DNA of 33,221 nucleotides from JBLHOS01 sp047623825 (GTDB lineage Bacteria; Pseudomonadota; Alphaproteobacteria; Rhodobacterales; Rhodobacteraceae). The stretch's first letter is position 1. Each line of letters starts with the position of its first letter. A model generated the notes under the pieces. It searched no databases and had not been told where the DNA came from. It saw only the letters and a program-made list of their open reading frames with translations. Both the position numbers and the translations under genes were made by a program. The stretch covers positions 1-33,221 of the forward strand of contig JBLHOS010000026.1 in assembly GCA_047623825.1 (NCBI GenBank), in the 5' to 3' direction. Below, one piece after another: positions 1-7,719 of the stretch.

Positions 1-453
1 CGGCTGGGCCGGGCCTTCAACACCGTTGTCCCGTCATCTGGTAAGGTACTGACCGGCGGTGTCGATGCGAACGCCCTGCAGCGCCCCAAGCGCTTCTTTG
101 GTGCCGCGCGCAACATTGAAGAGGGTGGATCCCTCACGATCATCGCGACAGCGCTGATTGATACTGGTAGCCGCATGGACGAAGTCATCTTTGAAGAATT
201 CAAAGGAACCGGTAACTCTGAGATTGTTCTTGATAGAAAAGTCGCGGACAAACGCGTCTTCCCTGCGATGGACATCTTGAAATCTGGCACACGCAAAGAA
301 GAATTGTTGGTCGACAAGGGGGATCTGCAGAAGACGTATGTGCTTCGGCGTATTTTGAACCCGATGGGTACGACGGACGCGATCGAGTTCTTGCTGTCGA
401 AATTGAAGCAGACCAAATCTAATGCTGAATTTTTCGATTCGATGAACACCTAA
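1..453 (+). CDS. rho: Transcription termination factor Rho, C-terminal 150 residues (5' end outside window)
   Basis: Rho is the hexameric RNA-dependent ATPase/helicase that ends transcription of untranslated RNA. The open frame enters from the left edge with no start, so only the last 150 residues are seen. They contain the strongly conserved end of the ATPase domain: GSLTIIATALIDTGSRMDEV followed by IFEEFKGTGN, then DRKVADKRVFPAMDI and the terminal RRILNPMGTTDAIEFLLSKL. The Arg-rich segment LQRPKRFFGAARNIE and the GGVDANAL motif before it are also typical Rho. The gene ends in TAA, 21 nt before mnmE, so the two may be co-transcribed. Nothing looks truncated other than by the window edge. Confidence 0.97.
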   Translation, partial: RLGRAFNTVVPSSGKVLTGGVDANALQRPKRFFGAARNIEEGGSLTIIATALIDTGSRMDEVIFEEFKGTGNSEIVLDRKVADKRVFPAMDILKSGTRKEELLVDKGDLQKTYVLRRILNPMGTTDAIEFLLSKLKQTKSNAEFFDSMNT

Positions 454-474
454 CGGGCCATATTTGGCGTCAGA

Positions 475-1764
475 ATGGATACGATTTACGCACTTGCAAC
501 GGCCAGAGGAAAGGCCGGGGTCGCAGTTATCCGTGTTTCGGGCCCGGACGCTTTTGATGTGTGCCGTCAATTGACCTTAGATGTGCCCCTGGCCGGGCAG
601 CATAGGCTAATGGTTCTCAGGGCGCTCGATGGGCAGCTTCTTGATAAAGCGTTGGTGCTTGCTTTTGCGGCACCAAGTAGCTTCACAGGGGAAAATACTG
701 TGGAGTTTCAAGTACATGGAAGTTCCGCGGTTGTTCAGGCGGTGCAAAACTCACTTAGGGAAACTCAGCTTTGCCGCTTAGCCGAGCCTGGTGAGTTCAC
801 CCGGCGGGCTATGCTCAATAACAAGCTCGATTTGGCGCAGGTCGAAGGCCTCGGTGACCTAATTGAAGCGGAAACAGAAGTTCAACGCCGCCAAGCGATG
901 AATGTTTTTACCGGTAAGTTGCGCGCGTTAGTTGATAGTTGGCGCGAGTCACTAATCCGTGCGATTGCTTTGATTGAAGTAACAATCGATTTTGCTGATG
1001 AGGATGTGCCTGTTGAAGTGATGCCGGAAGTTAGCGAGTTGGTTGCGGGTGTTTTGGTCGATCTGAAGATTGAAATCGCTGGATCATATGTATCAGAACG
1101 CGTTCGAGACGGGTTTGAGGTTGCGATAGTTGGGCCGCCAAATGTTGGCAAATCTACATTGCTAAATGCGCTGGCGGGACGCGAAGCTGCAATTACTTCC
1201 TCAATTGCGGGTACGACCCGTGATATCATAGAAGTGCGAATGGACTTGGGTGGGCTACCAGTCACATTCTTGGATACCGCCGGCCTACGTGAAGCGACTG
1301 ATGAGATTGAAAAGATCGGAGTGCTCCGCGCACTAAAACGTGCGGAACGCGCTGATTTACGGGTTTATCTTCGAAATGCTGAAACGGAAATCGCGGCGAT
1401 CGAACTGGGGCCAGACGACATCTCTTTGATAGGAAAGGGCGATCTTTTATCGAACACCGCTGATTCAGTATCAGGTAAATCGGGGTTTGGAGTGGATCAG
1501 TTGGTCCGCGATATAACAGATCGACTGTCAGATCTGGTCGCCACATCCGGAACAGCGACACATGAACGTCACCGCTTGGCGATGCAGGCGGCGGTTATTG
1601 AAATAAACTTGGCAGTAGATGAAATCACCTTACGGACAGATCGGCCAGAATTAGTTGCGGAGCACCTAAGAAACTCGACAAGGGCTTTGGATATGCTAAT
1701 TGGTCGGGTAGATGTAGAAAACGTACTCGATGAGATTTTCTCCCGATTCTGTCTTGGCAAATGA
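475..1764 (+). CDS. mnmE: tRNA uridine-5-carboxymethylaminomethyl(34) synthesis GTPase MnmE (TrmE)
   Basis: MnmE, with MnmG, installs the (carboxymethyl)aminomethyl group on U34 of the tRNA wobble position, using folate and GTP hydrolysis. Of 429 residues, 1-120 form the tetrahydrofolate-binding N-terminal domain (start MDTIYALATA; PGEFTRRA at 105-112). The helical domain is split around a G domain at about 215-355: G1 GPPNVGKS 220-227, G2 GTTRD 246-250, G3 DTAG 267-270. The usual G4 NKxD is not obvious; the best candidate is GKGD at 320-323. The C-terminal FCLGK at 425-429 carries the catalytic Cys of the family. E. coli MnmE is about 454 residues, so this is slightly short, mostly in the late G domain. 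The stop overlaps the mnmG start (ATGA). Confidence 0.97.
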   Translation: MDTIYALATARGKAGVAVIRVSGPDAFDVCRQLTLDVPLAGQHRLMVLRALDGQLLDKALVLAFAAPSSFTGENTVEFQVHGSSAVVQAVQNSLRETQLCRLAEPGEFTRRAMLNNKLDLAQVEGLGDLIEAETEVQRRQAMNVFTGKLRALVDSWRESLIRAIALIEVTIDFADEDVPVEVMPEVSELVAGVLVDLKIEIAGSYVSERVRDGFEVAIVGPPNVGKSTLLNALAGREAAITSSIAGTTRDIIEVRMDLGGLPVTFLDTAGLREATDEIEKIGVLRALKRAERADLRVYLRNAETEIAAIELGPDDISLIGKGDLLSNTADSVSGKSGFGVDQLVRDITDRLSDLVATSGTATHERHRLAMQAAVIEINLAVDEITLRTDRPELVAEHLRNSTRALDMLIGRVDVENVLDEIFSRFCLGK

Positions 1765-3641
1765 AAGTGTTTCACGTGGAACATTTAGACTACGAAGTAA
1801 TCGTTATTGGTGGTGGCCACGCTGGTTCAGAGGCGGCCTACGCGTCCGCGCGAGTTGGTGCACGGACTGCATTGGTGACGATGCGGGCCAGCGATATAGG
1901 CATCATGTCATGCAATCCCGCGATCGGAGGTCTTGGCAAAGGCCACCTTGTTCGCGAAATAGATGCCCTGGGCGGGGCCATGGGTCTAGCGGCTGACGCG
2001 TCTGGGATACAATTTCGTCTCCTTAACCGGAAAAAGGGACCAGCAGTTCAGGGACCGCGCACTCAATCTGATAGGGTGCTCTATCAGGCGGCGATGCAGC
2101 AGATTCTCTCAAAACAACCTAACTTGACCATTATTGAGGCTGAGGTCTCTGACTTCCTTATGTCTGCGGATAGCGTTACCGGCGTTTCGTTTGCTGACGG
2201 GACCAACCTTTTCGCCAATTCGGTTGTGCTGACGACGGGTACCTTTCTGCGTGGCATCATCCACATCGGAAACATACGGCGTGAGGGTGGCAGGATGGGC
2301 GACCGTCCCTCAGTTCGCTTAGCCGAAAGGATTGATGGGTTTCAGTTGCCCTTGGGTCGTTTGAAGACTGGGACCCCACCGCGTCTAGATGGTCGTTCAA
2401 TTGACTGGTCTAAGTTAGATACGCAGCCAGCTGATGATGACCCGGTATTGTTTTCATTCCTGTCAACGGCACCGACTGCGCGTCAAGTGGAATGCGGTAT
2501 CGCCCATACTAACGAAAAGACACACGATATTATCCGGGAAAATCTCGCTCGATCAGCAATGTACGGCGGCCATATCGAGGGTATCGGACCACGATACTGT
2601 CCTTCAATTGAAGATAAGATCGTCAAATTTGCGGATAAGACCTCACACCAGATCTTCTTGGAACCAGAGGGACTTAATACCCATGCGGTCTACCCAAACG
2701 GTATCTCGACGTCGCTGCCGGAAGACGTACAGCATGATTATGTGAGGTCTATTGTCGGTCTTGAGACCGCACAGATTACTCAACCTGGATACGCGATTGA
2801 ATATGACTATGTTGATCCCCGTGCGCTTACTGCTGATCTGGAGCTGAAGGCGGTAAGGGGTCTATTTCTAGCTGGGCAAATTAACGGAACTACCGGATAC
2901 GAGGAGGCCGCTGCTCAGGGTTTGGTCGCCGGGTTGAACGCAGCTCGAAAAGCGGCAAACAATGATCCAATTCATTTTAGTCGAAGCGATAGTTATATCG
3001 GCGTCATGATCGATGACCTTGTCAACCGAGGCGTGTCGGAACCTTATCGCATGTTTACCTCGCGAGCGGAGTTCCGGCTGACATTGCGGGCCGATAATGC
3101 GGACCAGAGATTAACGCCGCTCGGGCACGCGCTCGGTTTGATTGATGACAAAAGATGGCAGGTATTTGAGCAGAAGCTAGACTTACTGGATGCTGAAACA
3201 CAGCGCGTTCGAGCGAAGACGCTCACTCCAAATGAAGGTCAGGCTCATGGGTTGCGGATGAGCCAAGATGGAACACGCCGGACTGCATTGGACCTGTTGG
3301 CGTTCCCAGACATTGATTTTCCTGCTCTTATTGGAATTTGGCCAGACCTGAGCGATATCGATCCAAAGATTCGTACTCAGATTGCAACAGAGGCACTTTA
3401 CTCCCAATATGCAGCGCGGCAGCAGCGGGACGCTGATGCGTTAAAGCGGGACGAGAAGCACCAGATTCCACCAGGGTTATCGTATGATGGGATCGATGGA
3501 CTGTCGAATGAGTTGCGTGGGAAACTTTCTCTCGTTCGGCCAAAAACGCTTGGCCAGGCTGGCCGAATCGATGGGATGACCCCCGCGGCATTGACACTTT
3601 TATTGACTAAAATCCGCCAACATGAACGTAAATCTGCATGA
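1761..3641 (+). CDS. mnmG: tRNA uridine-5-carboxymethylaminomethyl(34) synthesis enzyme MnmG (GidA)
   Basis: This is the FAD- and NADH-binding partner of MnmE in tRNA wobble U34 modification. Its 626 residues match the usual length (629 in E. coli). The N-terminal Rossmann FAD motif GGGHAGSEAA begins at residue 17, and CNPAIGGLGKGHLVREIDAL follows at about 51-70. GLFLAGQINGTTGYEEAAAQ is the second FAD-contact motif. The C-terminal helical domain ends with a RPKTLGQAGRIDGMTPAA segment, which recruits tRNA and MnmE in this family. The ATG at 1761 overlaps the mnmE stop by 4 nt, suggesting translational coupling; GTG at 1767 is an alternative start. The first eight codons double as a parS-like site. 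The stop overlaps the rsmG start. Confidence 0.97.
   Translation: MKVFHVEHLDYEVIVIGGGHAGSEAAYASARVGARTALVTMRASDIGIMSCNPAIGGLGKGHLVREIDALGGAMGLAADASGIQFRLLNRKKGPAVQGPRTQSDRVLYQAAMQQILSKQPNLTIIEAEVSDFLMSADSVTGVSFADGTNLFANSVVLTTGTFLRGIIHIGNIRREGGRMGDRPSVRLAERIDGFQLPLGRLKTGTPPRLDGRSIDWSKLDTQPADDDPVLFSFLSTAPTARQVECGIAHTNEKTHDIIRENLARSAMYGGHIEGIGPRYCPSIEDKIVKFADKTSHQIFLEPEGLNTHAVYPNGISTSLPEDVQHDYVRSIVGLETAQITQPGYAIEYDYVDPRALTADLELKAVRGLFLAGQINGTTGYEEAAAQGLVAGLNAARKAANNDPIHFSRSDSYIGVMIDDLVNRGVSEPYRMFTSRAEFRLTLRADNADQRLTPLGHALGLIDDKRWQVFEQKLDLLDAETQRVRAKTLTPNEGQAHGLRMSQDGTRRTALDLLAFPDIDFPALIGIWPDLSDIDPKIRTQIATEALYSQYAARQQRDADALKRDEKHQIPPGLSYDGIDGLSNELRGKLSLVRPKTLGQAGRIDGMTPAALTLLLTKIRQHERKSA
1768..1783. 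promoter_or_regulatory. parS: parS-like centromere site at the 5' end of mnmG (one mismatch)
   Basis: The 16-mer TGTTTCACGTGGAACA differs from the canonical parS palindrome TGTTTCACGTGAAACA at one base. It spans codons 3-8 of mnmG, reading V-F-H-V-E-H. ParB binds parS and spreads as a CTP-dependent clamp; parA and parB lie 2.5 kb downstream. The site is seen directly; binding is inferred from the family consensus. Confidence 0.8.
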
Positions 3642-4264
3642 CTGAGGATGAAGCGAAGGCGGCGATCGAAAAGATTGTTTCACGTGAAACACTTGAATTG
3701 CTCAATGAATATGCGGCATTCCTGACGAAGTGGCAGGGGGCAATCAACCTCGTGTCTCAGAGCTCTCTATCTGAAATGTGGAGCCGCCATTTTTTGGATT
3801 CTGCCCAGATATTTCAATACCGACCTGATGATGCAACTAGTTGGCTCGATATTGGAAGTGGGGCAGGGTTCCCGGGTATGGTCTGTGCCCTGATGGCAAA
3901 AGATGCTGCGCCGAACCTCAAATTCTCTTTTGTAGAAAGTGATATTCGTAAGTGCGTATTTTTGCGTGCTGTAGCACATGAGTTAGAGATTGAGGCTGAC
4001 GTTATTTCTGATCGGATAGAGATTGCGATCCCGCAGGGCGCCGACGTTCTGACGGCAAGGGCCCTGGCGCCGCTTGTCCGTTTGTGTGAGTTCGCGACGC
4101 GACATATGAAGCCTGATGGAACTGCTTTTTTCCTAAAAGGCGAGCGGTTTGAAGCAGAAGTTGCGGCGGCGCAAGATAAATGGATGATGGATCTTACAAC
4201 CCTACCCAGTGAAACCTCTCTGGTCGGTAAGATTTTGAAAGTAAGGAATATTCAGCGTGTCTGA
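3638..4264 (+). CDS. rsmG: 16S rRNA (guanine(527)-N(7))-methyltransferase RsmG (GidB)
   Basis: RsmG methylates N7 of G527 in 16S rRNA using S-adenosylmethionine; its loss gives low-level streptomycin resistance in several bacteria. The 208 residues are the normal length. INLVSQSSLSEMWSRHFLDS at 36-55 is the conserved pre-SAM motif, and the SAM-binding loop is DIGSGAGFPG at 71-80. LTARALAPL further on is the usual core strand and turn. The ATG lies in an ATGA overlap with the mnmG stop. The reading frame runs 8 nt into parA. Codons 13-18 (IVSRET) contain a perfect parS palindrome, so this stretch codes for protein and partition at once. Confidence 0.97.
   Translation: MTEDEAKAAIEKIVSRETLELLNEYAAFLTKWQGAINLVSQSSLSEMWSRHFLDSAQIFQYRPDDATSWLDIGSGAGFPGMVCALMAKDAAPNLKFSFVESDIRKCVFLRAVAHELEIEADVISDRIEIAIPQGADVLTARALAPLVRLCEFATRHMKPDGTAFFLKGERFEAEVAAAQDKWMMDLTTLPSETSLVGKILKVRNIQRV
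3676..3691. promoter_or_regulatory. parS: Perfect parS centromere site inside rsmG
   Basis: TGTTTCACGTGAAACA is an exact 16-bp palindrome identical to the widely conserved bacterial parS consensus. It lies within codons 13-18 of rsmG, about 570 nt before parA and 1.4 kb before parB, whose product should bind it. Together with the near-consensus copy at the start of mnmG it makes a two-site partition region in this window. The match is direct; ParB binding follows from established knowledge of the ParABS system. Confidence 0.95.
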
Positions 4265-5057
4265 AGCTCGTTTGCCAAGAATCATAGCCATTGCGAATCA
4301 GAAGGGCGGGGTCGGAAAGACAACGACAGCGATCAACCTTGGCGCCGGACTAGCAAAATCTGGTCAACGCGTTCTGATTGTTGACTTGGATCCGCAGGGG
4401 AATGCGTCGACTGGACTTGGTATCGCTGCTGACCAGCGTGAGCTAACCACATATGATCTGCTGATTGATTCTGTGCCACTGCAAGAGATTATTCTTCCGA
4501 CAAGTATCGAAAACCTTTCAATTGCGCCGGCAACGACTGATCTAAGTTCAGCAGATGTTGATCTATACACCAACGAGAAGCGTATTTTCCTTCTCAAGGA
4601 CGCGTTCTCTATCTCGGCGCTGGCTGATTTCGACTATGTATTGATGGATTGCCCACCGTCACTGAACCTTTTGACATTAAACGCAATGGTTGCGGCCCAA
4701 GCGATTTTGGTCCCGCTTCAAACCGAGTTTTTTGCGTTAGAGGGGCTGTCTCAACTAATGCTTACTATCCGTCAAGTTCGTCAATCTGCTAACCCGGCGC
4801 TGCGGATCGAGGGCGTTGTTTTAACTATGTTTGACCAGCGCAATAATCTGTGCCGTCAGGTAGAAGAGGATGCTCGGCAGAATCTTGGTGACCTTGTCTA
4901 TCAGACCCGAATCCCTCGTAATGTCCGGCTTAGTGAGGCGCCATCATACTCGATGTCGATCATGGACTATGACCCCACGTCACGTGGGAGCCTTGCATAC
5001 GAGGCACTGGCCAAAGAACTATTGGACCGGCAAAGTGAAACGGTTAGGGAGACTTAA
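4257..5057 (+). CDS. parA: Chromosome partitioning ATPase ParA (Soj family)
   Basis: ParA is the Walker-type ATPase that binds DNA nonspecifically as an ATP dimer and moves ParB-parS complexes to segregate replicated origins. Among 266 residues, the deviant Walker A motif KGGVGKTT is at 16-23 with the signature Lys16. DLDPQGNAST follows at 43-52, and the Walker B strand YVLMDCPPS is at about 127-135. The start is GTG at 4257, 8 nt inside rsmG, and fits the normal ParA N-terminus, a short lead before IIAIANQKGG. The stop TAA directly abuts the parB start. Gene context, length and nearby parS sites identify it as the chromosomal rather than a plasmid copy. Confidence 0.97.
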   Translation: MSEARLPRIIAIANQKGGVGKTTTAINLGAGLAKSGQRVLIVDLDPQGNASTGLGIAADQRELTTYDLLIDSVPLQEIILPTSIENLSIAPATTDLSSADVDLYTNEKRIFLLKDAFSISALADFDYVLMDCPPSLNLLTLNAMVAAQAILVPLQTEFFALEGLSQLMLTIRQVRQSANPALRIEGVVLTMFDQRNNLCRQVEEDARQNLGDLVYQTRIPRNVRLSEAPSYSMSIMDYDPTSRGSLAYEALAKELLDRQSETVRET

Positions 5058-5960
5058 GTGACCGGAAATAAAGAGAAAAGGGGTCTAGGACGCGGACTGA
5101 CTGCTTTGATGGCGGATATAGAGCCAGCGCCACAGGCTGAAGCCTCGGTTGAGACGCAGACCAGACGGGCCGACATGATGGTTCCAATTGAGCGAGTGCA
5201 ACCCAACCCTAACCAGCCTCGCCGCACTTTTGCGCAAGAGGCGCTTGATGAGCTGGCCACATCAATCCGTTCGCGTGGAATTATCCAGCCACTCATCGTT
5301 CGTCCTGATCCTGAGGACCCAACGCACTTTCAAATTGTTGCTGGTGAGCGTAGATGGCGTGCAGCGCAGATCGCTCAGCTGCATGAGGTGCCCGTAATTG
5401 TTCGGAATTTCGACGATACGGAGGTTCTAGAAGTTGCAATTATTGAGAATATTCAGCGCTCAGACCTTAACCCAATTGAAGAAGCGGCCGGTTACCGTCA
5501 ACTGATGGACACGTTCGGCCATACGCAAGGGCGGTTGGCCGAAGCGATGGGTAAAAGTCGCAGTCATATTGCGAACCTGATGCGGCTGTTGCATCTGCCT
5601 GACGATGTGCAGCAGTTCTTGCGTGATGGTGTCTTGTCCGCAGGTCATGCGCGCGCGTTGATCACAACGGCTGACCCGTCAGGGCTAGCAAAAGAAGCGA
5701 TTCGGCGTGGCCTGTCAGTACGAGAGGTCGAAAGATTAGCAAAAGCACCTGTTGGAGTTGTAAGTTCGAGATCAGCATCTCTGAAACGAGAAAAAGACGC
5801 GGACACCAAGGCATTAGAAGCAGATCTATCGGCTGCAACGGGAACGAAAGTTTTCATTGACCATGACGTCGACAAAGGGGCTGGGCGAGTTTCACTGGCG
5901 TACGGTGATCTAGGTCAACTCGATGATATCATTCGGATATTAAGCGGTGGGCGCGCCTAA
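5058..5960 (+). CDS. parB: Chromosome partitioning protein ParB (Spo0J family)
   Basis: ParB is the parS-binding CTPase clamp of the chromosome partition system. Its 300 residues show the full architecture. An N-terminal ParA-contact segment RGLGRGLTALMAD is at about 8-20, and the CTP-binding domain contains GERRWRAA at 96-103 and ENIQRSDLNPIEEA at 130-143. The helix-turn-helix around 157-178 (RLAEAMGKSRSHIANLMRLL) reads parS. A Ser/Lys-rich linker and a C-terminal dimerisation domain (about 250-300) follow. The GTG start at 5058 comes immediately after the parA TAA with no spacer, so it is probably translationally coupled. The 3' end overlaps the convergent hemW by 4 nt. Confidence 0.97.
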   Translation: MTGNKEKRGLGRGLTALMADIEPAPQAEASVETQTRRADMMVPIERVQPNPNQPRRTFAQEALDELATSIRSRGIIQPLIVRPDPEDPTHFQIVAGERRWRAAQIAQLHEVPVIVRNFDDTEVLEVAIIENIQRSDLNPIEEAAGYRQLMDTFGHTQGRLAEAMGKSRSHIANLMRLLHLPDDVQQFLRDGVLSAGHARALITTADPSGLAKEAIRRGLSVREVERLAKAPVGVVSSRSASLKREKDADTKALEADLSAATGTKVFIDHDVDKGAGRVSLAYGDLGQLDDIIRILSGGRA

Positions 5961-7120
5961 TCTATCAGCAGTTCCCGCAGCAATGCATTCAAGATCGGGC
6001 GTCCGCTTGGCGTCGCTGATAGACGTGATCCGGCAAGCGTAACAAAACCACCTTCGATCAGTTTAGCCAGTCCAGACTGAGATGGAGCTTTGCCCCCTAG
6101 ACCTATGAAACGAGCAAGATCAGAGCCCTCAGTAAGCCTGAGAGACATCATCAGGTATTCGGCGGCCTGATCTTCGCCAGAAACCGGTGTTCTGACAGTC
6201 TCACCAGAGCCAGCCTTTTCGACAGCCATCAACCACGGAAGAGGCGCAAGCACGGTTTCAGTGGCCAATTTGCCTTGGGTGGTTGTTAGGCGACCGTGAG
6301 CGCCCGGGCCGATACCGAGATAGTCGCCATAGCGCCAATAAATTAGGTTATGTCGCGACTCAGCCAAGTCGCGAGCGTGGTTCGAGATCTCATACGCCGG
6401 CATGCCCGCGCCTGTGCATATGTCTTGCGTCAGGCAATACATGTCGGCTGACAAATCTTCATTTGGCAGTCCCCTGAGGCTGCCCGCTGCGTGACGAGCC
6501 CCGAAGGCGGTCCCTTCTTCGACAGTCAATTGGTACAGAGAAATGTGATCAATCGCCATATTTAGAGCCGTTTTTAGTTCACTTTCCCATTCATCCAGGG
6601 TTTGGTCCTGCCGCGCATAGATTAGATCGAAACTTACCCTGTCAAAAATTGATCGCGCTGTCGAAAAAGCAGAAACAGCTTCACTCACCGTGTGGCGTCG
6701 ACCTAAGGCTTTGAGGTGTCTGTCGTCTAACGACTGAATGCCCATCGAAATGCGCGTCGTACCAGCTGCTGCGTAGTCACGGAACCGTTCAGCCTCTACC
6801 GACGACGGATTGGCCTCCATCGTCACTTCAAGGTCATTTGAGACTGGCCATAACCGTCGAACTTCGGCCAAAATCTCATGAATAAGGGTTGGGTCCATCA
6901 AGGACGGTGTTCCGCCGCCAAAGAAGATGCTGTTGAGGGTTCTGCCTGGTGTTTCCGCTGCACAGCGCCGTAGCTCCGACAGATAAGCGCGCATCCAGCG
7001 TTGCTGATCAATCGCGTCGGAAACGTAAGAATTAAAATCGCAGTATGGGCAAAGAGACTCGCAAAAGGGCCAGTGAATATAGAGGCCGAATCCACCTTTG
7101 CGCCAATCTTCAGACGCCAA
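5957..7120 (-). CDS. hemW: Radical SAM heme chaperone HemW (formerly annotated as oxygen-independent coproporphyrinogen oxidase)
   Basis: HemW is a radical SAM protein that binds heme and passes it to membrane enzymes; older annotations call it HemN-like. Of 387 residues, the 4Fe-4S/SAM motif is C20-x3-C24-x2-C27 (CESLCPYCDF), followed by FFGGGTPSLMDP at 66-77 and LISLYQLT-like strands further on. The C-terminal winged-helix part typical of HemN/HemW is present. The CxxxCxxC without an added N-terminal cysteine, and the length below 400, favour HemW over true HemN (about 450). The best start is TTG at 7120, 11 nt inside the end of rdgB, giving an N-terminus that reaches GFGLYIHWPF directly. 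It is the third gene of rph-rdgB-hemW. Confidence 0.92.
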   Translation of the reverse strand: MASEDWRKGGFGLYIHWPFCESLCPYCDFNSYVSDAIDQQRWMRAYLSELRRCAAETPGRTLNSIFFGGGTPSLMDPTLIHEILAEVRRLWPVSNDLEVTMEANPSSVEAERFRDYAAAGTTRISMGIQSLDDRHLKALGRRHTVSEAVSAFSTARSIFDRVSFDLIYARQDQTLDEWESELKTALNMAIDHISLYQLTVEEGTAFGARHAAGSLRGLPNEDLSADMYCLTQDICTGAGMPAYEISNHARDLAESRHNLIYWRYGDYLGIGPGAHGRLTTTQGKLATETVLAPLPWLMAVEKAGSGETVRTPVSGEDQAAEYLMMSLRLTEGSDLARFIGLGGKAPSQSGLAKLIEGGFVTLAGSRLSATPSGRPILNALLRELLID

Positions 7121-7718
7121 AGATCTTCACCAATTTCGCGAACGCATCGGCTCTATGACTGATCTTATTCTTTTCCCAACGGTCCATTTCGCCAAAAGTG
7201 ATGTCATAGCCTTCGGGTTGGAAAATCGGATCATACCCGTGTCCCTGTTCCCCACGCATCGGCCATACGATCTGGCCCTCCATGACGCCGGGAAAGACTT
7301 CATCGTGTCCGTCAGGCCAAGCCAAAACAAGTGTGCTACAGAATCGCGCTGTCCACGGAGTAGGGATGACGCGCGTCAAAAGTTCTTGGTGGGCGCGGGT
7401 CATCGCCATCACAAAATCCCGGCCATTCGGTGTCTCTGACCAGTCAGCGGTGTACACGCCAGGCGCACCATCAAGCCCATCGATTTCAATTCCGCTGTCG
7501 TCCGCCAGCGCCGGGATCCCGATCGCACTTGCCGCGGCATGGGCTTTAATCCGGGCGTTTTCGACAAATGTCGTCCCAGTCTCTTCTGGTTCTGGAAGAT
7601 TATGGTCCTTGGCAGACGTTACAATGGTGCCGTATGGCTTGAGAAGATCAATGATCTCCTCAAGCTTGCCTTGGTTATGTGTCGCAACCAAAAGAGACTG
7701 ATCAGAAAACCGCCGCAT
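7110..7718 (-). CDS. rdgB: dITP/XTP pyrophosphatase (RdgB/HAM1 family)
   Basis: This enzyme hydrolyses non-canonical purine nucleotides (dITP, XTP) to monophosphates and keeps them out of DNA and RNA. The chosen start, ATG at 7718, gives 202 residues beginning MRRFSDQSLLVATHNQGKLE. An upstream in-frame codon exists but would overlap rph and add an unlikely leader. Signatures are ATHNQGK at 12-18, ADDSGIEIDGLDGAPGVYTA with the catalytic acid region, and near the end GYDPIF..EGYDITFGEM and ISHRADAF. It begins 1 nt after the rph stop and overlaps hemW by 11 nt, so the three genes are almost surely one transcript. The rph-rdgB pairing is common in alphaproteobacteria. Confidence 0.95.
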   Translation of the reverse strand: MRRFSDQSLLVATHNQGKLEEIIDLLKPYGTIVTSAKDHNLPEPEETGTTFVENARIKAHAAASAIGIPALADDSGIEIDGLDGAPGVYTADWSETPNGRDFVMAMTRAHQELLTRVIPTPWTARFCSTLVLAWPDGHDEVFPGVMEGQIVWPMRGEQGHGYDPIFQPEGYDITFGEMDRWEKNKISHRADAFAKLVKIFGV

Positions 7719-7719
7719 A

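Noticed and set aside
1..6000. Replication origin near the parS sites
   Set aside because: No cluster of DnaA boxes (TTATCCACA-like) or AT-rich unwinding region seen; all of it is coding. The origin is probably outside the window.
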